Positions 1 through 8,057 of a stretch of 17,226 nucleotides of DNA are shown here, one piece after another (the stretch's first letter is position 1; each line of letters begins with the position of its first letter). Origin of the DNA: Alphaproteobacteria bacterium. Its GTDB lineage: Bacteria > Pseudomonadota > Alphaproteobacteria > Micropepsales > Micropepsaceae. The notes under the pieces were generated by a model that searched no databases, was not told the origin of the DNA, and saw nothing but the letters and a program-made list of their open reading frames with translations. The translations under genes and the position numbers were made by a program. The DNA is taken from contig JAEKMB010000121.1 of assembly GCA_019508105.1 (NCBI GenBank), positions 1 to 17,226 on the forward strand, written 5' to 3'.

Positions 1-241
1 CCGCCGCCGCCAGCCGCTGGGCACGGGCCAGAAGGCCAGGTTTCTGGGCGCGTTTGAGCACGTTGGCCGGCGGTTGGGCTCGGCCCGGCAAGTCCAACCC
101 GGTGACCGGCGGGGCCAGGGCCAGGCTGGTGACAAAGCCTACCAGGATGACCAGGGCGGCGATGCCCACCACCCAGGCCAAGACCTTGATGCGGGCGGCG
201 CGGCGCCCGGAGGCATCGAAGAAGATCGGCTTGTTGGCCAT
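1..241 (-). CDS. N-terminal part of a membrane-anchored protein, possibly a polysaccharide deacetylase / glycosyltransferase fusion
   Basis: An open frame starts with ATG at 241 and runs off the left edge, giving 80 residues without a stop. An AAAAGG-type ribosome site lies a few bases upstream. The protein begins with a short cytoplasmic segment containing PIFFDASGRR and two basic residues. A single hydrophobic helix (about residues 20-43) follows, then a proline-rich linker and an Ala/Arg/Gln-rich stretch. From memory, an N-terminus of the form PIFFDxSGRR plus one membrane anchor is typical of large alphaproteobacterial proteins that join polysaccharide deacetylase or GH18-like domains to a family 2 glycosyltransferase. 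The catalytic domains would lie outside the window, so this function is inference. The gene is divergent from the 372 gene, with about 130 bp between the starts. Confidence 0.65.
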   Translation of the reverse strand, partial: MANKPIFFDASGRRAARIKVLAWVVGIAALVILVGFVTSLALAPPVTGLDLPGRAQPPANVLKRAQKPGLLARAQRLAAA

Positions 242-371
242 TGCCTTTTGATACAACGCGGGGGCGCCGACGCGAAGAGGGGTCGCGTCATGGCGTCGCC
301 GCGACTGGGATACGCATGGCGGACTGAAGCGTTCATGCTAATGAGGCGTATAGCGATTCAGGTGGTTTAAC

Positions 372-734
372 GTGGCGTCTTATAATTGTGCGAAGTGTCC
401 GGGCTATTGCTGCTCCTATCCCCTGATCCCCCTCAAGAAACGTGACGTGCAGCGGCTGGCCGATCACTTCGGCCTGGAGTTCGAGGCGGCGCGGAAGAAA
501 TTCACCAAGACCGACGGGGACGAACCCTATGCCATGCGGCGCAAGGCTGATCCCCATTTCGGCAAGATCTGCCGCTTCTTCGACACCACCAAGCGCTGCT
601 GCACCATCTATCACGCCCGCCCCACCATCTGCCGGGAGTATCCGGGCGGCGGCTGCGGCTATTACAGCTTTCTGATGTCGGAACGGAATTCGCAGGAAGA
701 CCCGACGCACGTCGCCTCGACCTGGAACGCCTAG
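372..734 (+). CDS. YkgJ-family cysteine cluster protein
   Basis: This is a 120-residue soluble protein starting with GTG; an AGGTGGT ribosome site lies about six bases upstream. The N-terminus carries CAKCPGYCC (Cys6, 9, 13, 14). Further cysteines follow in KICRFF, RCCTIY and TICREYPGGGC. This layout is that of the YkgJ/CxxCxxCC family, which is believed to bind a metal ion or Fe-S cluster through these cysteines; its biochemical role is not established. Length and motif order look complete. A probable intrinsic terminator at 776-794 ends the transcript, so the gene appears monocistronic. Identification of the family is firm; function is unknown. Confidence 0.9.
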   Translation: MASYNCAKCPGYCCSYPLIPLKKRDVQRLADHFGLEFEAARKKFTKTDGDEPYAMRRKADPHFGKICRFFDTTKRCCTIYHARPTICREYPGGGCGYYSFLMSERNSQEDPTHVASTWNA

Positions 735-775
735 TTGTGACGGGCAATGGTGCAGTGCACCGTTGCAAATTCCTT

Positions 776-794
776 GGCCGAAACGGCTTTTTTT
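776..794 (+). terminator. Probable intrinsic terminator after the cysteine-cluster gene
   Basis: A short GC stem, GCCG (777-780) with CGGC (784-787) around an AAA loop, can be extended by one G-U pair and is followed by seven T (788-794). It lies about 40 bp after the stop at 734. The stem is short, so strength is uncertain. A separate small palindrome, GGTGC-AGT-GCACC, lies at 749-761. Confidence 0.5.
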
Positions 795-952
795 GATCTA
801 ACGGTTCCCAACAAGACGGGGATCTGAGGGGGTTTAGGCGGCGAACGCGTCTCGCGTTCTTTCCGCACAGCCGCATTCAAAACACCTCGAACCGGAGCGT
901 CGCCAGCGGCGCGCCACCGGAAGAACATGGGGCAAGGCGCGCACGCCTTCAC

Positions 953-957
953 GGAGG
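953..957 (+). promoter_or_regulatory. Ribosome binding site deciding the permease start
   Basis: GGAGG lies five bases before ATG 963. The in-frame ATG at 927 has no comparable site, so 963 is taken as the start. Confidence 0.75.
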
Positions 958-962
958 ACGAA

Positions 963-2585
963 ATGCAGGACAATATGTTCCACCAATTGCTGACACCGGT
1001 GTCGGGCAGCCTGGGCCTGTCCTTCCTGGTCGCGGCCATTCCAATCCTTGTGGTGCTGGTAATGCTGGGGGTGCTCAAGCGTCCGGCCTGGCAATCCTCC
1101 CTTGCCGGCCTGGCGGTGACCTTGGCGATCGCCCTGGCCGTCTGGCAGTTCCCGCTGAACCTGGCCCTGTCCGCGACGGCGGACGGCATGGCCTTCGCCC
1201 TGTGGCCGATCATGTGGCTCGTGCTGGCCGCTTTGACGCTCTATAACGTCGCCGTCCAGTCGGGCCGCTTCGACGCCTTCCGCCGCTGGGTGCTGACCCA
1301 TATCCCCAATGACCGCCGCATTGTGCTGATCGTGATCGGCTATGGCTTCGGCTCGCTGCTGGAAGGAGTGACCGGCTTCGGCGCCCCGGTCGCGATCAGC
1401 GCCTCGCTGATGATCATGCTGGGCTTCAAGGCGATTGATGCGGTGGTCTATGCCCTTCTCTTCAACACCGCGCCGGTCGCCTTCGGTTCGCTGGGTATCC
1501 CCATCACCACCCTGTCGGGCGTCACCGCCCTGCCCGCCGATGCGCTGGGCGCCATGGTGGGCCGCCAGCTTCCCTTCTTCGCCTTCCTGCTGCCTTTCTA
1601 TGTCATCGCCCTGTATGGCGGACTGAAGTCGGTGAAGGCGGTATTCCCCGCCGTGCTGGTGGCGGGCGGCGCCTTTGCCGGCATGCAGTTCATCACGTCC
1701 AATTATGTGAACTATGTCCTGACCGACGTGCTGTCGGCGCTCAGCACCCTGCTCGCCACCGTGCTGTTCCTAAAAGTGTGGCAGCCCAAGCCGGATCCGG
1801 AATATGCGCTGGGTGTGGGTCCCGCCAGCGAAATCCATACCGACCATGCCACGGTTCCGACCTGGCAGGGCTGGCTGCCCTGGCTGATCATGGCCGCGGT
1901 GGTGATCCTCTGGACCATCTTCAAGGTGGCCGGCATGGGCCAGCAGAACATTCAGTGGCCGGGCCTGCACAACCAGGTCTTTATCACCCTGTATGGCAAG
2001 CCCTATGCCGCGCTGTGGTCGTTCCAGCCTTTGGCCACCGGCACCGCCGTGATGGTGACAGCGATCCTGACGGCCCTGGCGGTCGGCATGGGTCCCAAGG
2101 GCTTCATCACCGCCTTCATTACCGCCTTCAGGCAGGTGTTGCTGCCGACCCTGACGGTGGTGGCGATCGTGGGCCTGGCCTTCCTGATGAACTATTCGGG
2201 CATGGCCTATACGCTGGGCCTGGGCGTCGCCTCGGCGGGCGTCTTCTTCCCGCTGGTATCGGCCTTCCTGGGCTGGCTGGCGGTGTTCCTGTCGGGCAGC
2301 GATTCCAGCGGCAATGCCCTGTTCGGCAATCTGCAGGTGGTGGCGGCGAACAAACTGGGCTTTGATCCGGTGCTGATGGCGGCGACCAATTCCTCGGGCG
2401 GCGTGTTCGCCAAGATGATCTCGCCCCAGAATATCGCCACCGGGGCGGCCATCAGCGACCTGAGGGGGCATGAAGGCAGTATCTTCGCCCGCACCTTCGT
2501 GCACAGCATCGTCCTGACCGTGCTGCTGGGGATTCTGGTATTCCTGCAGCAGAATTTCTGGCCCTGGATGATCCCGCCGCACTGA
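963..2585 (+). CDS. lctP: L-lactate permease family transporter (possibly glycolate permease)
   Basis: This is a 540-residue, very hydrophobic inner-membrane protein of the lactate permease family (LctP/LldP/GlcA, proton symport of small 2-hydroxy acids). Family signatures are visible: EGVTGFGAPVAI (Glu at residue 134), SGSDSSGNALFGN near residue 450, and NSSGGVFAKMISPQNIATG soon after. The length fits the family (about 530-560). The start at 963 is chosen for its GGAGG site. E. coli GlcA, a glycolate permease, belongs to this family and is encoded beside malate synthase G, as this gene is here, so glycolate is a real alternative to lactate. Sequence alone does not separate the two substrates. 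A strong terminator follows the stop. Confidence 0.93.
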   Translation: MQDNMFHQLLTPVSGSLGLSFLVAAIPILVVLVMLGVLKRPAWQSSLAGLAVTLAIALAVWQFPLNLALSATADGMAFALWPIMWLVLAALTLYNVAVQSGRFDAFRRWVLTHIPNDRRIVLIVIGYGFGSLLEGVTGFGAPVAISASLMIMLGFKAIDAVVYALLFNTAPVAFGSLGIPITTLSGVTALPADALGAMVGRQLPFFAFLLPFYVIALYGGLKSVKAVFPAVLVAGGAFAGMQFITSNYVNYVLTDVLSALSTLLATVLFLKVWQPKPDPEYALGVGPASEIHTDHATVPTWQGWLPWLIMAAVVILWTIFKVAGMGQQNIQWPGLHNQVFITLYGKPYAALWSFQPLATGTAVMVTAILTALAVGMGPKGFITAFITAFRQVLLPTLTVVAIVGLAFLMNYSGMAYTLGLGVASAGVFFPLVSAFLGWLAVFLSGSDSSGNALFGNLQVVAANKLGFDPVLMAATNSSGGVFAKMISPQNIATGAAISDLRGHEGSIFARTFVHSIVLTVLLGILVFLQQNFWPWMIPPH

Positions 2586-2605
2586 CGGGCGCCACAGACG
2601 AATGC

Positions 2606-2635
2606 AAAAGGCCGGGCTGCAAAGCCCGGCCTTTT
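2606..2635 (+). terminator. Strong intrinsic terminator between permease and malate synthase
   Basis: A 13-bp perfect inverted repeat, AAAAGGCCGGGCT (2606-2618) and AGCCCGGCCTTTT (2623-2635), encloses a GCAA tetraloop. The A and T flanks make it usable on both strands. It starts about 20 bp after the permease stop, so the downstream glcB should have its own promoter in the 52 bp before its ATG. Confidence 0.93.
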
Positions 2636-2687
2636 CATTTGGGTGAACGGGACCTAGGCTTATGCCACCCCTACAAAGAAGAGCGTC

Positions 2688-4823
2688 ATGGTGGAAAGAG
2701 TTTCGGTTCACGGCCTTGCAGTGGCGCGGCCGCTGTACGATTTCATTGGCAACGAGGCCCTGCCAGGCAGCGGCGTGGAAGCGGACAAATTCTGGTCCGG
2801 CTTCGCCGCCCTGGCGCTACGGCTGATGCCGCAGAACAAGGCGCTGCTGGCCGAGCGCGACCGGCTGCAGGCGGCGATCGACGCCTGGCACAAGGCCCAC
2901 CCTGCTCGCCCCATCGATGTGGTCGCTTATACCGCCTTCCTGAAAGAGATCGGCTATCTGGTGCCCGAGGGACCGGACTTCCAGATCGGCACCACCAATG
3001 TCGATCCGGAAATCGCCACCGTGGCCGGCCCACAGCTTGTGGTGCCGCTGACCAATGCGCGCTTTGCCCTGAATGCGGCCAATGCGCGCTGGGGCAGCCT
3101 GTATGACGCGCTCTATGGCACGGACGCGATTTCGCAAGGCGGCGAGCTGGCGTCCGGCAAGGGCTACAACCCCAAACGCGGCGAGAAAGTGATTGCCTTC
3201 GCCCGTGAGGTGCTGGACCAGGCCGCGCCGCTGGCGGGCGGCTCCTGGAAAGATATCGGCGCGCTGTCGGTCGAAGGCGGTGCGCTCAGGCCGGACCTGA
3301 AGAACCCATCCCAGTTCAAAGCCTATGTGGGCGATGCCACGGCGCCGTCGGTGATCCTCTTGGCGCACAACAACCTGCATATCGAAATCAATCTCGACTG
3401 CAGCACGCCCATCGGCAAAACCGATAAAGCCGGTATCAGCGATGTGGTGCTGGAATCGGCCATCACCACCATCATGGACTGTGAAGACTCCATCGCCGCG
3501 GTGGATGCAGAGGATAAGGCCGACGCCTATCGCAACTGGCTGGGCCTGATGAACGGCAGTCTGAGCGCCAGCTTTGAAAAGGGGGGCAAGACTCTGGAGC
3601 GCCGCGCCAACCCGGATCGGACCTACACGGCGCCGGATGGCGGCAAGCTCACCCTGCCGGGCCGCAGCCTGCTTTTCATCCGCAATGTCGGGCACCTGAT
3701 GACCAGCGACGCCATTCTGCTCCCTGACGGCAGCGAGATCGGCGAAGGGCTGATGGACGGGGTGGTGACCTCCCTGGTGGCGCTGCATGACATCAGGGGC
3801 AAACGCGCCAACAGCCGCAAGGGCAGCATCTATATCGTCAAGCCCAAGATGCATGGCCCCGCCGAGGTCGCTTTCACCAACACCATGTTCGATGGCATCG
3901 AGGACCTTTTGGGCCTGGAACGTCACACCATCAAGATGGGCGTGATGGACGAGGAACGCCGCACGTCGACCAATCTGAAAGAATGTATCCGCGCCGCCAA
4001 GGGTCGCATTGTCTTCATCAATACCGGCTTCCTGGATCGCACCGGCGACGAGATGCATACCTCCATGTATGCCGGCCCCATGGTCATGAAGGGCGAGATG
4101 AAGACATCGAAGTGGTTGACCGCCTATGAAGACCAGAATGTGGATATCGGCCTGGCCTGCGGTTTTCAGGGCAAGGCGCAGATCGGCAAGGGCATGTGGG
4201 CGATGCCCGACCGTATGGCCGACATGCTGAAGGCCAAGATCGGCCATCTCAGGGCGGGCGCCTCCTGCGCCTGGGTGCCCTCACCCACTGCCGCCACCTT
4301 GCATGCCCTGCATTACCATCAGCTCGATGTGCAGGCGCGGCAGGATGAGCTGAAATCGCGCCCCCGCGCCAGGCTGTCGGACATCCTCACCATCCCGCTG
4401 GCCGACCGGCCCAACTGGTCGCCCGAGGAAGTACAGCAGGAGCTGGACAACAACGCGCAAGGCATTCTGGGCTATGTGGTGCGCTGGGTAGACCAAGGCG
4501 TGGGCTGCTCCAAGGTGCCGGACATCCACAATGTCGGGCTGATGGAAGACCGCGCCACCTTGCGCATTTCCAGTCAGCATATCGCCAACTGGCTGCAGCA
4601 CGGCATCTGCAAAGCGGACCAGGTGACGGAAACTCTGAAACGCATGGCGAAAGTGGTGGACCAGCAGAACGCCGGCGATCCGCTGTATCGGCCCATGGCA
4701 CCCGGTTATGATGGCATCGCCTTCCAGGCGGCGTGCGATCTGGTGTTCAAGGGCAAGGAACAGCCATCCGGCTATACCGAGCCGCTGCTGCACCAGGCGC
4801 GGCGGGACCTAAAGGGCGATTGA
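2688..4823 (+). CDS. glcB: Malate synthase G
   Basis: This cytoplasmic enzyme condenses glyoxylate and acetyl-CoA to malate and CoA, feeding glycolate and C2 carbon into central metabolism. The 711-residue length is close to the roughly 720 of the G isoform and excludes the shorter malate synthase A. Motifs in order: [29 protein letters not shown] (Arg332, the counterpart of the catalytic Arg of E. coli GlcB), [47 protein letters not shown], and [18 protein letters not shown] (Asp621, the counterpart of the catalytic base). All expected residues are present. The ribosome site before ATG 2688 is weak (AAGAAGAG). The neighbouring permease makes a glycolate/glyoxylate role plausible. No glycolate oxidase genes are in the window. 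Confidence 0.98.
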   Translation: MVERVSVHGLAVARPLYDFIGNEALPGSGVEADKFWSGFAALALRLMPQNKALLAERDRLQAAIDAWHKAHPARPIDVVAYTAFLKEIGYLVPEGPDFQIGTTNVDPEIATVAGPQLVVPLTNARFALNAANARWGSLYDALYGTDAISQGGELASGKGYNPKRGEKVIAFAREVLDQAAPLAGGSWKDIGALSVEGGALRPDLKNPSQFKAYVGDATAPSVILLAHNNLHIEINLDCSTPIGKTDKAGISDVVLESAITTIMDCEDSIAAVDAEDKADAYRNWLGLMNGSLSASFEKGGKTLERRANPDRTYTAPDGGKLTLPGRSLLFIRNVGHLMTSDAILLPDGSEIGEGLMDGVVTSLVALHDIRGKRANSRKGSIYIVKPKMHGPAEVAFTNTMFDGIEDLLGLERHTIKMGVMDEERRTSTNLKECIRAAKGRIVFINTGFLDRTGDEMHTSMYAGPMVMKGEMKTSKWLTAYEDQNVDIGLACGFQGKAQIGKGMWAMPDRMADMLKAKIGHLRAGASCAWVPSPTAATLHALHYHQLDVQARQDELKSRPRARLSDILTIPLADRPNWSPEEVQQELDNNAQGILGYVVRWVDQGVGCSKVPDIHNVGLMEDRATLRISSQHIANWLQHGICKADQVTETLKRMAKVVDQQNAGDPLYRPMAPGYDGIAFQAACDLVFKGKEQPSGYTEPLLHQARRDLKGD

Positions 4824-4829
4824 GGTTTA

Positions 4830-4912
4830 TTGTCATGCCCGCGAAAGCGGGCATCCAACTTTCTCTATCGGGATCACAAGAAGTTGGATTCCCGCTTACG
4901 CGGGAATGACAA
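4830..4912. repeat. Two-hairpin palindromic intergenic repeat, copy 1
   Basis: An 83-bp element bounded by TTGTC (4830-4834) and GACAA (4908-4912). Hairpin one is ATGCCCGC-GAAA-GCGGGCAT (4835-4854). A middle stem is CCAACTT (4855-4861) with AAGTTGG (4881-4887). Hairpin two is ATTCCCGC-TTAC-GCGGGAAT (4888-4907). The whole can fold as a multi-arm structure. It lies between the convergent stops of glcB and leuB, within seven bases of each, and probably acts as a two-way terminator. A near-identical copy is at 12024-12099. Confidence 0.92.
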
Positions 4913-4916
4913 ATGG

Positions 4917-6020
4917 CTAAGCGCTCTTATCCAACGCCTTCAGAATGGCATCGGTCATCGCCGTGGTGCCGACCTTGGTCATGCCGGGCTGCATGATGTC
5001 GCCGGTGCGATAGCCGTCGGCCAGCACCTGGTCCACCGCCTTTTCCAGCCGCGCCGCCTCGTCCTTCATGCCGAAGGAATAGCGCAGGCACATGGCGAAG
5101 GAGAGGATGGAGGCGATGGGATTGGCCAGGCCCTGGCCGGCGATGTCAGGCGCAGAGCCATGGATGGGTTCATAGAGGGCCGCCGGCAGCCCGTTAGCTT
5201 TTTTGTCGCCGAGGGACGCTGACGGCAGCATGCCGATTGAGCCGGTGAGCTGGGCGGCTTCGTCCGACAGCACATCGCCGAACAGATTGTCGGTGACCAG
5301 CACGTCGAACTGCTTGGGATTGCGCACCAGTTGCATGGCGGCATTGTCGGCCAGGATATGGTGCAGCTCGACATCGGCATAGTCGCGTTTGTGCAGGGCG
5401 GTGATGACTTCCTTCCACAGCACACCGGTCACCATCACATTGGACTTTTCGGCGCTGTGCACCTTGTTGCCGCGCAGCCGCGCCATGTCAAAGGCGACGC
5501 GGCAGACCCGCTCGATTTCGCTGGTGGTATAGACGCCGGTATCCACGGCGCGCTTCTGGCCGTTCGGCAGGGTGGTGGTTTCCTTGGGCTCGCCGAAATA
5601 AACCCCGCCCATCAGCTCGCGCACGATCAGAATGTCCAGGCCCGCCACAATCTCGGGCTTGAGGGTGGATGCATCCTTCAGTGCATCAAAGCACAGCGCG
5701 GGGCGCAGATTGGCATAGACGCCCATATCCTTGCGCACCCGCAAGAGGCCGCGCTCGGCACGCTTCTCAAACGGCAAGCCGTCCCATTTGGGCCCGCCCA
5801 CCGAACCCATCAGCACCGCGTCGGCGGCGATGGCCTTGACGAAGGTTTCATCCGGATCGGGACGCCCGGTGGCATCGATCGCCGCGCCGCCCAAAAGCGC
5901 TTCCTCGGTCTGGTAGGGCAGGCCCTTCTGGCCATACCAGCCGACCACGCGCATGGTGGCGTCCAACACTTCAGGACCGATCCCGTCACCCGGGAGCAGA
6001 AGCAGCTTGTATTCGTTCAT
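4917..6020 (-). CDS. leuB: 3-isopropylmalate dehydrogenase
   Basis: This cytoplasmic NAD-dependent enzyme oxidatively decarboxylates 3-isopropylmalate in leucine synthesis. The 367 residues are full length for the family. Visible motifs: GDGIGPEV (11-18), GSVGGPKWD (72-80), [17 protein letters not shown] (Tyr141, catalytic), HSAEKSNVM (Lys192, catalytic), and [20 protein letters not shown] with Asp225, Asp249 and Asp253 matching the metal-binding aspartates. HGSAPDIAG (287-295) is the NAD-type cofactor loop. It starts 23 bp after leuD in the same direction, with TTTAGGA as ribosome site, so leuD-leuB form an operon. The gene ends against the palindromic repeat. Confidence 0.98.
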   Translation of the reverse strand: MNEYKLLLLPGDGIGPEVLDATMRVVGWYGQKGLPYQTEEALLGGAAIDATGRPDPDETFVKAIAADAVLMGSVGGPKWDGLPFEKRAERGLLRVRKDMGVYANLRPALCFDALKDASTLKPEIVAGLDILIVRELMGGVYFGEPKETTTLPNGQKRAVDTGVYTTSEIERVCRVAFDMARLRGNKVHSAEKSNVMVTGVLWKEVITALHKRDYADVELHHILADNAAMQLVRNPKQFDVLVTDNLFGDVLSDEAAQLTGSIGMLPSASLGDKKANGLPAALYEPIHGSAPDIAGQGLANPIASILSFAMCLRYSFGMKDEAARLEKAVDQVLADGYRTGDIMQPGMTKVGTTAMTDAILKALDKSA

Positions 6021-6043
6021 GGATGTTTTCCTAAAGCGCTGGC

Positions 6044-6640
6044 TTAAAGCCAGGGCTGCTGGGTCTTTTCGTAAGCGTCAATCTTCTCGCCGGCGCGCAG
6101 GGTCAGGGCGATATCGTCCCAGCCATTGAGCAGAACCTGTTTGCGGAACGGGTCCACCTCGAACTTGATCATGCCGCCATCGGGGCCGCGAATTTCCTGT
6201 TTCTCCAGGTCGATGGAGATCACGGCATTGGCGCCGCGCTCGGCATCGTCCATCAGCTTGTCCACTTCGGCCTGTGGCAGCTTGATCGGCAGGATGCCGT
6301 TCTTGAAGCAGTTGCCATAGAAAATATCGGCGAAGCTGGGCGCGATGACGCAGCGGATGCCGAAATCCAAGAGCGCCCAGGGAGCATGCTCGCGGCTGGA
6401 GCCGCAGCCGAAATTCTCCCCCGCCACCAGGATCTTGGCTTTGCGGTAAGCCGGCTTGTTCAGCACAAAGTCCGGCTTCTCGCTGCCGTCCGGATTGAAG
6501 CGCATCTCGTCGAACAGCGCCTTGCCCAGCCCGGTGCGCTGGATGGTCTTGAGATACTGTTTGGGGATGATCATGTCGGTGTCGACATTGATCATGTTCA
6601 GGGGGGCAGCGACGCCCTCTAGCTTTGTAAATGGTTCCAT
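6044..6640 (-). CDS. leuD: 3-isopropylmalate dehydratase small subunit
   Basis: This is the small subunit of isopropylmalate isomerase, which with LeuC (Fe-S subunit) converts 2- to 3-isopropylmalate. The 198 residues are typical of the small subunit. It shows [14 protein letters not shown] near residue 18, [19 protein letters not shown] from residue 76 (the swivel-domain substrate loop), and [19 protein letters not shown]. LeuC is not in the window, so the partner must be encoded elsewhere. It is the first gene of the leuD-leuB operon. The 76-bp upstream gap contains a 17-bp palindrome (6685-6701) and a modest AAGGT ribosome site. Confidence 0.97.
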   Translation of the reverse strand: MEPFTKLEGVAAPLNMINVDTDMIIPKQYLKTIQRTGLGKALFDEMRFNPDGSEKPDFVLNKPAYRKAKILVAGENFGCGSSREHAPWALLDFGIRCVIAPSFADIFYGNCFKNGILPIKLPQAEVDKLMDDAERGANAVISIDLEKQEIRGPDGGMIKFEVDPFRKQVLLNGWDDIALTLRAGEKIDAYEKTQQPWL

Positions 6641-6684
6641 GGGGCCGGGACCTTACCCATTTTCCCGCAAAAGTGAACCACCCT

Positions 6685-6701
6685 GTTTTGGGGCCTAAAA
6701 C
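6685..6701. promoter_or_regulatory. Operator-like palindrome upstream of leuD
   Basis: GTTTTGGG (6685-6692) and CCTAAAAC (6694-6701) are inverted repeats with one mismatch around a central G. The site lies 45 bp before the leuD start and 16 bp after the stop of the upstream transporter gene. It could be an operator or part of a weak terminator. No regulator is identified. Confidence 0.3.
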
Positions 6702-6716
6702 ACCGCAAAACGGAGC

Positions 6717-7994
6717 TCAGACTACCGGGCTGGTCCCTTCAGGCGCCAGCTTGCGGCCGGCGTCAATCTGGGTGAACAGGGCCGCGCCGATCAGCGCCAT
6801 GACCGAGACGGCATAGAAGGCGTAATTCCAGCCCCAGGCCGTGACGATAAAGACCGTCACCGTCGCCATGATGGCGCCGCCGAGATTACCCACGAAATTC
6901 ATCACCGCGGAACAGGAGCCGGCAAAGCTGCCGCCAATGTCCAGGGTCACCGCCCAGGCATTGCCCACCACCAGTTCCAGCCCGAACACCGTCAGGCCAA
7001 ACAGGGCGGCGCTGATGTAACGATCCGGCTGCAGCACCGCCAGAGGGCAACAGGTCGCCGCGATCAGGAACCCCACGATCGCCACACTCTGGCGCGCGAA
7101 TTTGATGCGGCCCGTGCGGTGGATGATCATGTCCGAGAACAACCCACCACAGATGTCACCCACCACGCCGGCCGCCAGCGGCAGACTGGCGAAGAAGCCC
7201 ATCTCCTTCAGCGAATAGCCGCGCGCCGCGTCCAGGTATTTGGGGTAGTAGGTGATAAAGACGTTCAGCGCATAGCCATAGCAAAAATACATCGCCGCCA
7301 CGGTCCACATCTGGCGCGAGCTCAGGATCAGCTTCCACGGAATCGGCGGGCGGCCCTTGGGATTGCCCAGCGCGGCGACGATCTTTTGGCGCTCGCCGGC
7401 ATTCACGCTTGTATGCTCGCTGGGAACGTCACGATAAAACCAGAACCATATCGCCGCCCAGACGATACCGACCAGGCCGAACAGGAAGAAGGGCGCATGC
7501 CAGCTATAGGTGGCGATCAGTGTCGCCACCATTACAGGCGTCAGAGCCCCTGCCAGGCGCGAGCCGGCGTGCGTCGCTCCTTGCGCGATGCCGCGTTCGC
7601 TGGGCAGCATCCAGCGCGAGAGCGCGCGGTTAGCGATAGGGAAGGCGCCGGCTTCGCCAAAGCCGATCAGGGCCAGGCAGATCATCAGCATGGTGACCGA
7701 GCCGGAAAAACCGGTGACAATGGTAAAGATGGACCACCACACCACCACGCTGGTCATGGCGATGCGCGGGCCGGCGCGGTCGCCGAACCAGCCGCCCGGA
7801 ATCTGAAACAGCGCATAGGACCACTGGTAGCAGCTCTGGATCAGGCCCAGCGTGACCAGGCTGAAACCGAATTCCTTCTGGATCACCGGCAGCGCGTTGG
7901 AAAGCAGCACCCGGTCCAGATAGGTGATGAAGTAGGCCGCAATGGTCAGCGCCAGGATGATGTGGCGCACACGCGTCGGTCGGGCGGTGGACAT
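6717..7994 (-). CDS. MFS transporter of the anion:cation symporter (ACS) type, probable sugar-acid uptake
   Basis: A 425-residue inner-membrane protein with about 12 hydrophobic helices. The first helix carries YFITYLDRVLLSNALP, and the loop after helix two has the MFS motif A form GGWFGDRAGPR (67-77), followed by GFGEAGAFPIANRALSRW. These features match the ACS family, which includes DgoT (galactonate), GudP (glucarate) and ExuT (hexuronate). The surrounding dgoA, dgoK and dehydratase genes favour galactonate or its dehydrated product as substrate, but the substrate is inferred from context. A ribosome site of AAGGGA type precedes ATG 7994. The gene follows the amidohydrolase by 63 bp on the same strand, so the two may be co-transcribed. 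Confidence 0.9.
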   Translation of the reverse strand: MSTARPTRVRHIILALTIAAYFITYLDRVLLSNALPVIQKEFGFSLVTLGLIQSCYQWSYALFQIPGGWFGDRAGPRIAMTSVVVWWSIFTIVTGFSGSVTMLMICLALIGFGEAGAFPIANRALSRWMLPSERGIAQGATHAGSRLAGALTPVMVATLIATYSWHAPFFLFGLVGIVWAAIWFWFYRDVPSEHTSVNAGERQKIVAALGNPKGRPPIPWKLILSSRQMWTVAAMYFCYGYALNVFITYYPKYLDAARGYSLKEMGFFASLPLAAGVVGDICGGLFSDMIIHRTGRIKFARQSVAIVGFLIAATCCPLAVLQPDRYISAALFGLTVFGLELVVGNAWAVTLDIGGSFAGSCSAVMNFVGNLGGAIMATVTVFIVTAWGWNYAFYAVSVMALIGAALFTQIDAGRKLAPEGTSPVV

Positions 7995-8011
7995 GTCGGC
8001 TTCCCTTCAAC

Positions 8012-8033
8012 CGCCGGGCGCGAAGGCCCGGCG
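8012..8033 (-). other. Intergenic hairpin between amidohydrolase and transporter genes
   Basis: CGCCGGGC (8012-8019) and GCCCGGCG (8026-8033) form a perfect 8-bp stem around a six-base loop. No T-run follows on the minus strand, so it is not a standard terminator. It sits just before the transporter's ribosome site and may tune read-through, RNA stability or translation. Confidence 0.5.
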
Positions 8034-8057
8034 TTCAGTTCCTGTCATGCGGGAGGA

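Noticed and set aside
1770..2711. A 313-codon minus-strand frame across the permease end and terminator
   Set aside because: Antisense to the permease, crosses a strong terminator, and has Gln/Arg/His-rich shadow composition.
2817..4247. A 476-codon minus-strand open frame inside malate synthase G
   Set aside because: Mirror frame of a well-conserved gene; no recognisable motif and no ribosome site.
4830..5222. A plus-strand open frame starting in the palindromic repeat
   Set aside because: The start encodes the SRLRGNDK-type peptide that this repeat class yields by chance, and the rest is antisense to leuB.
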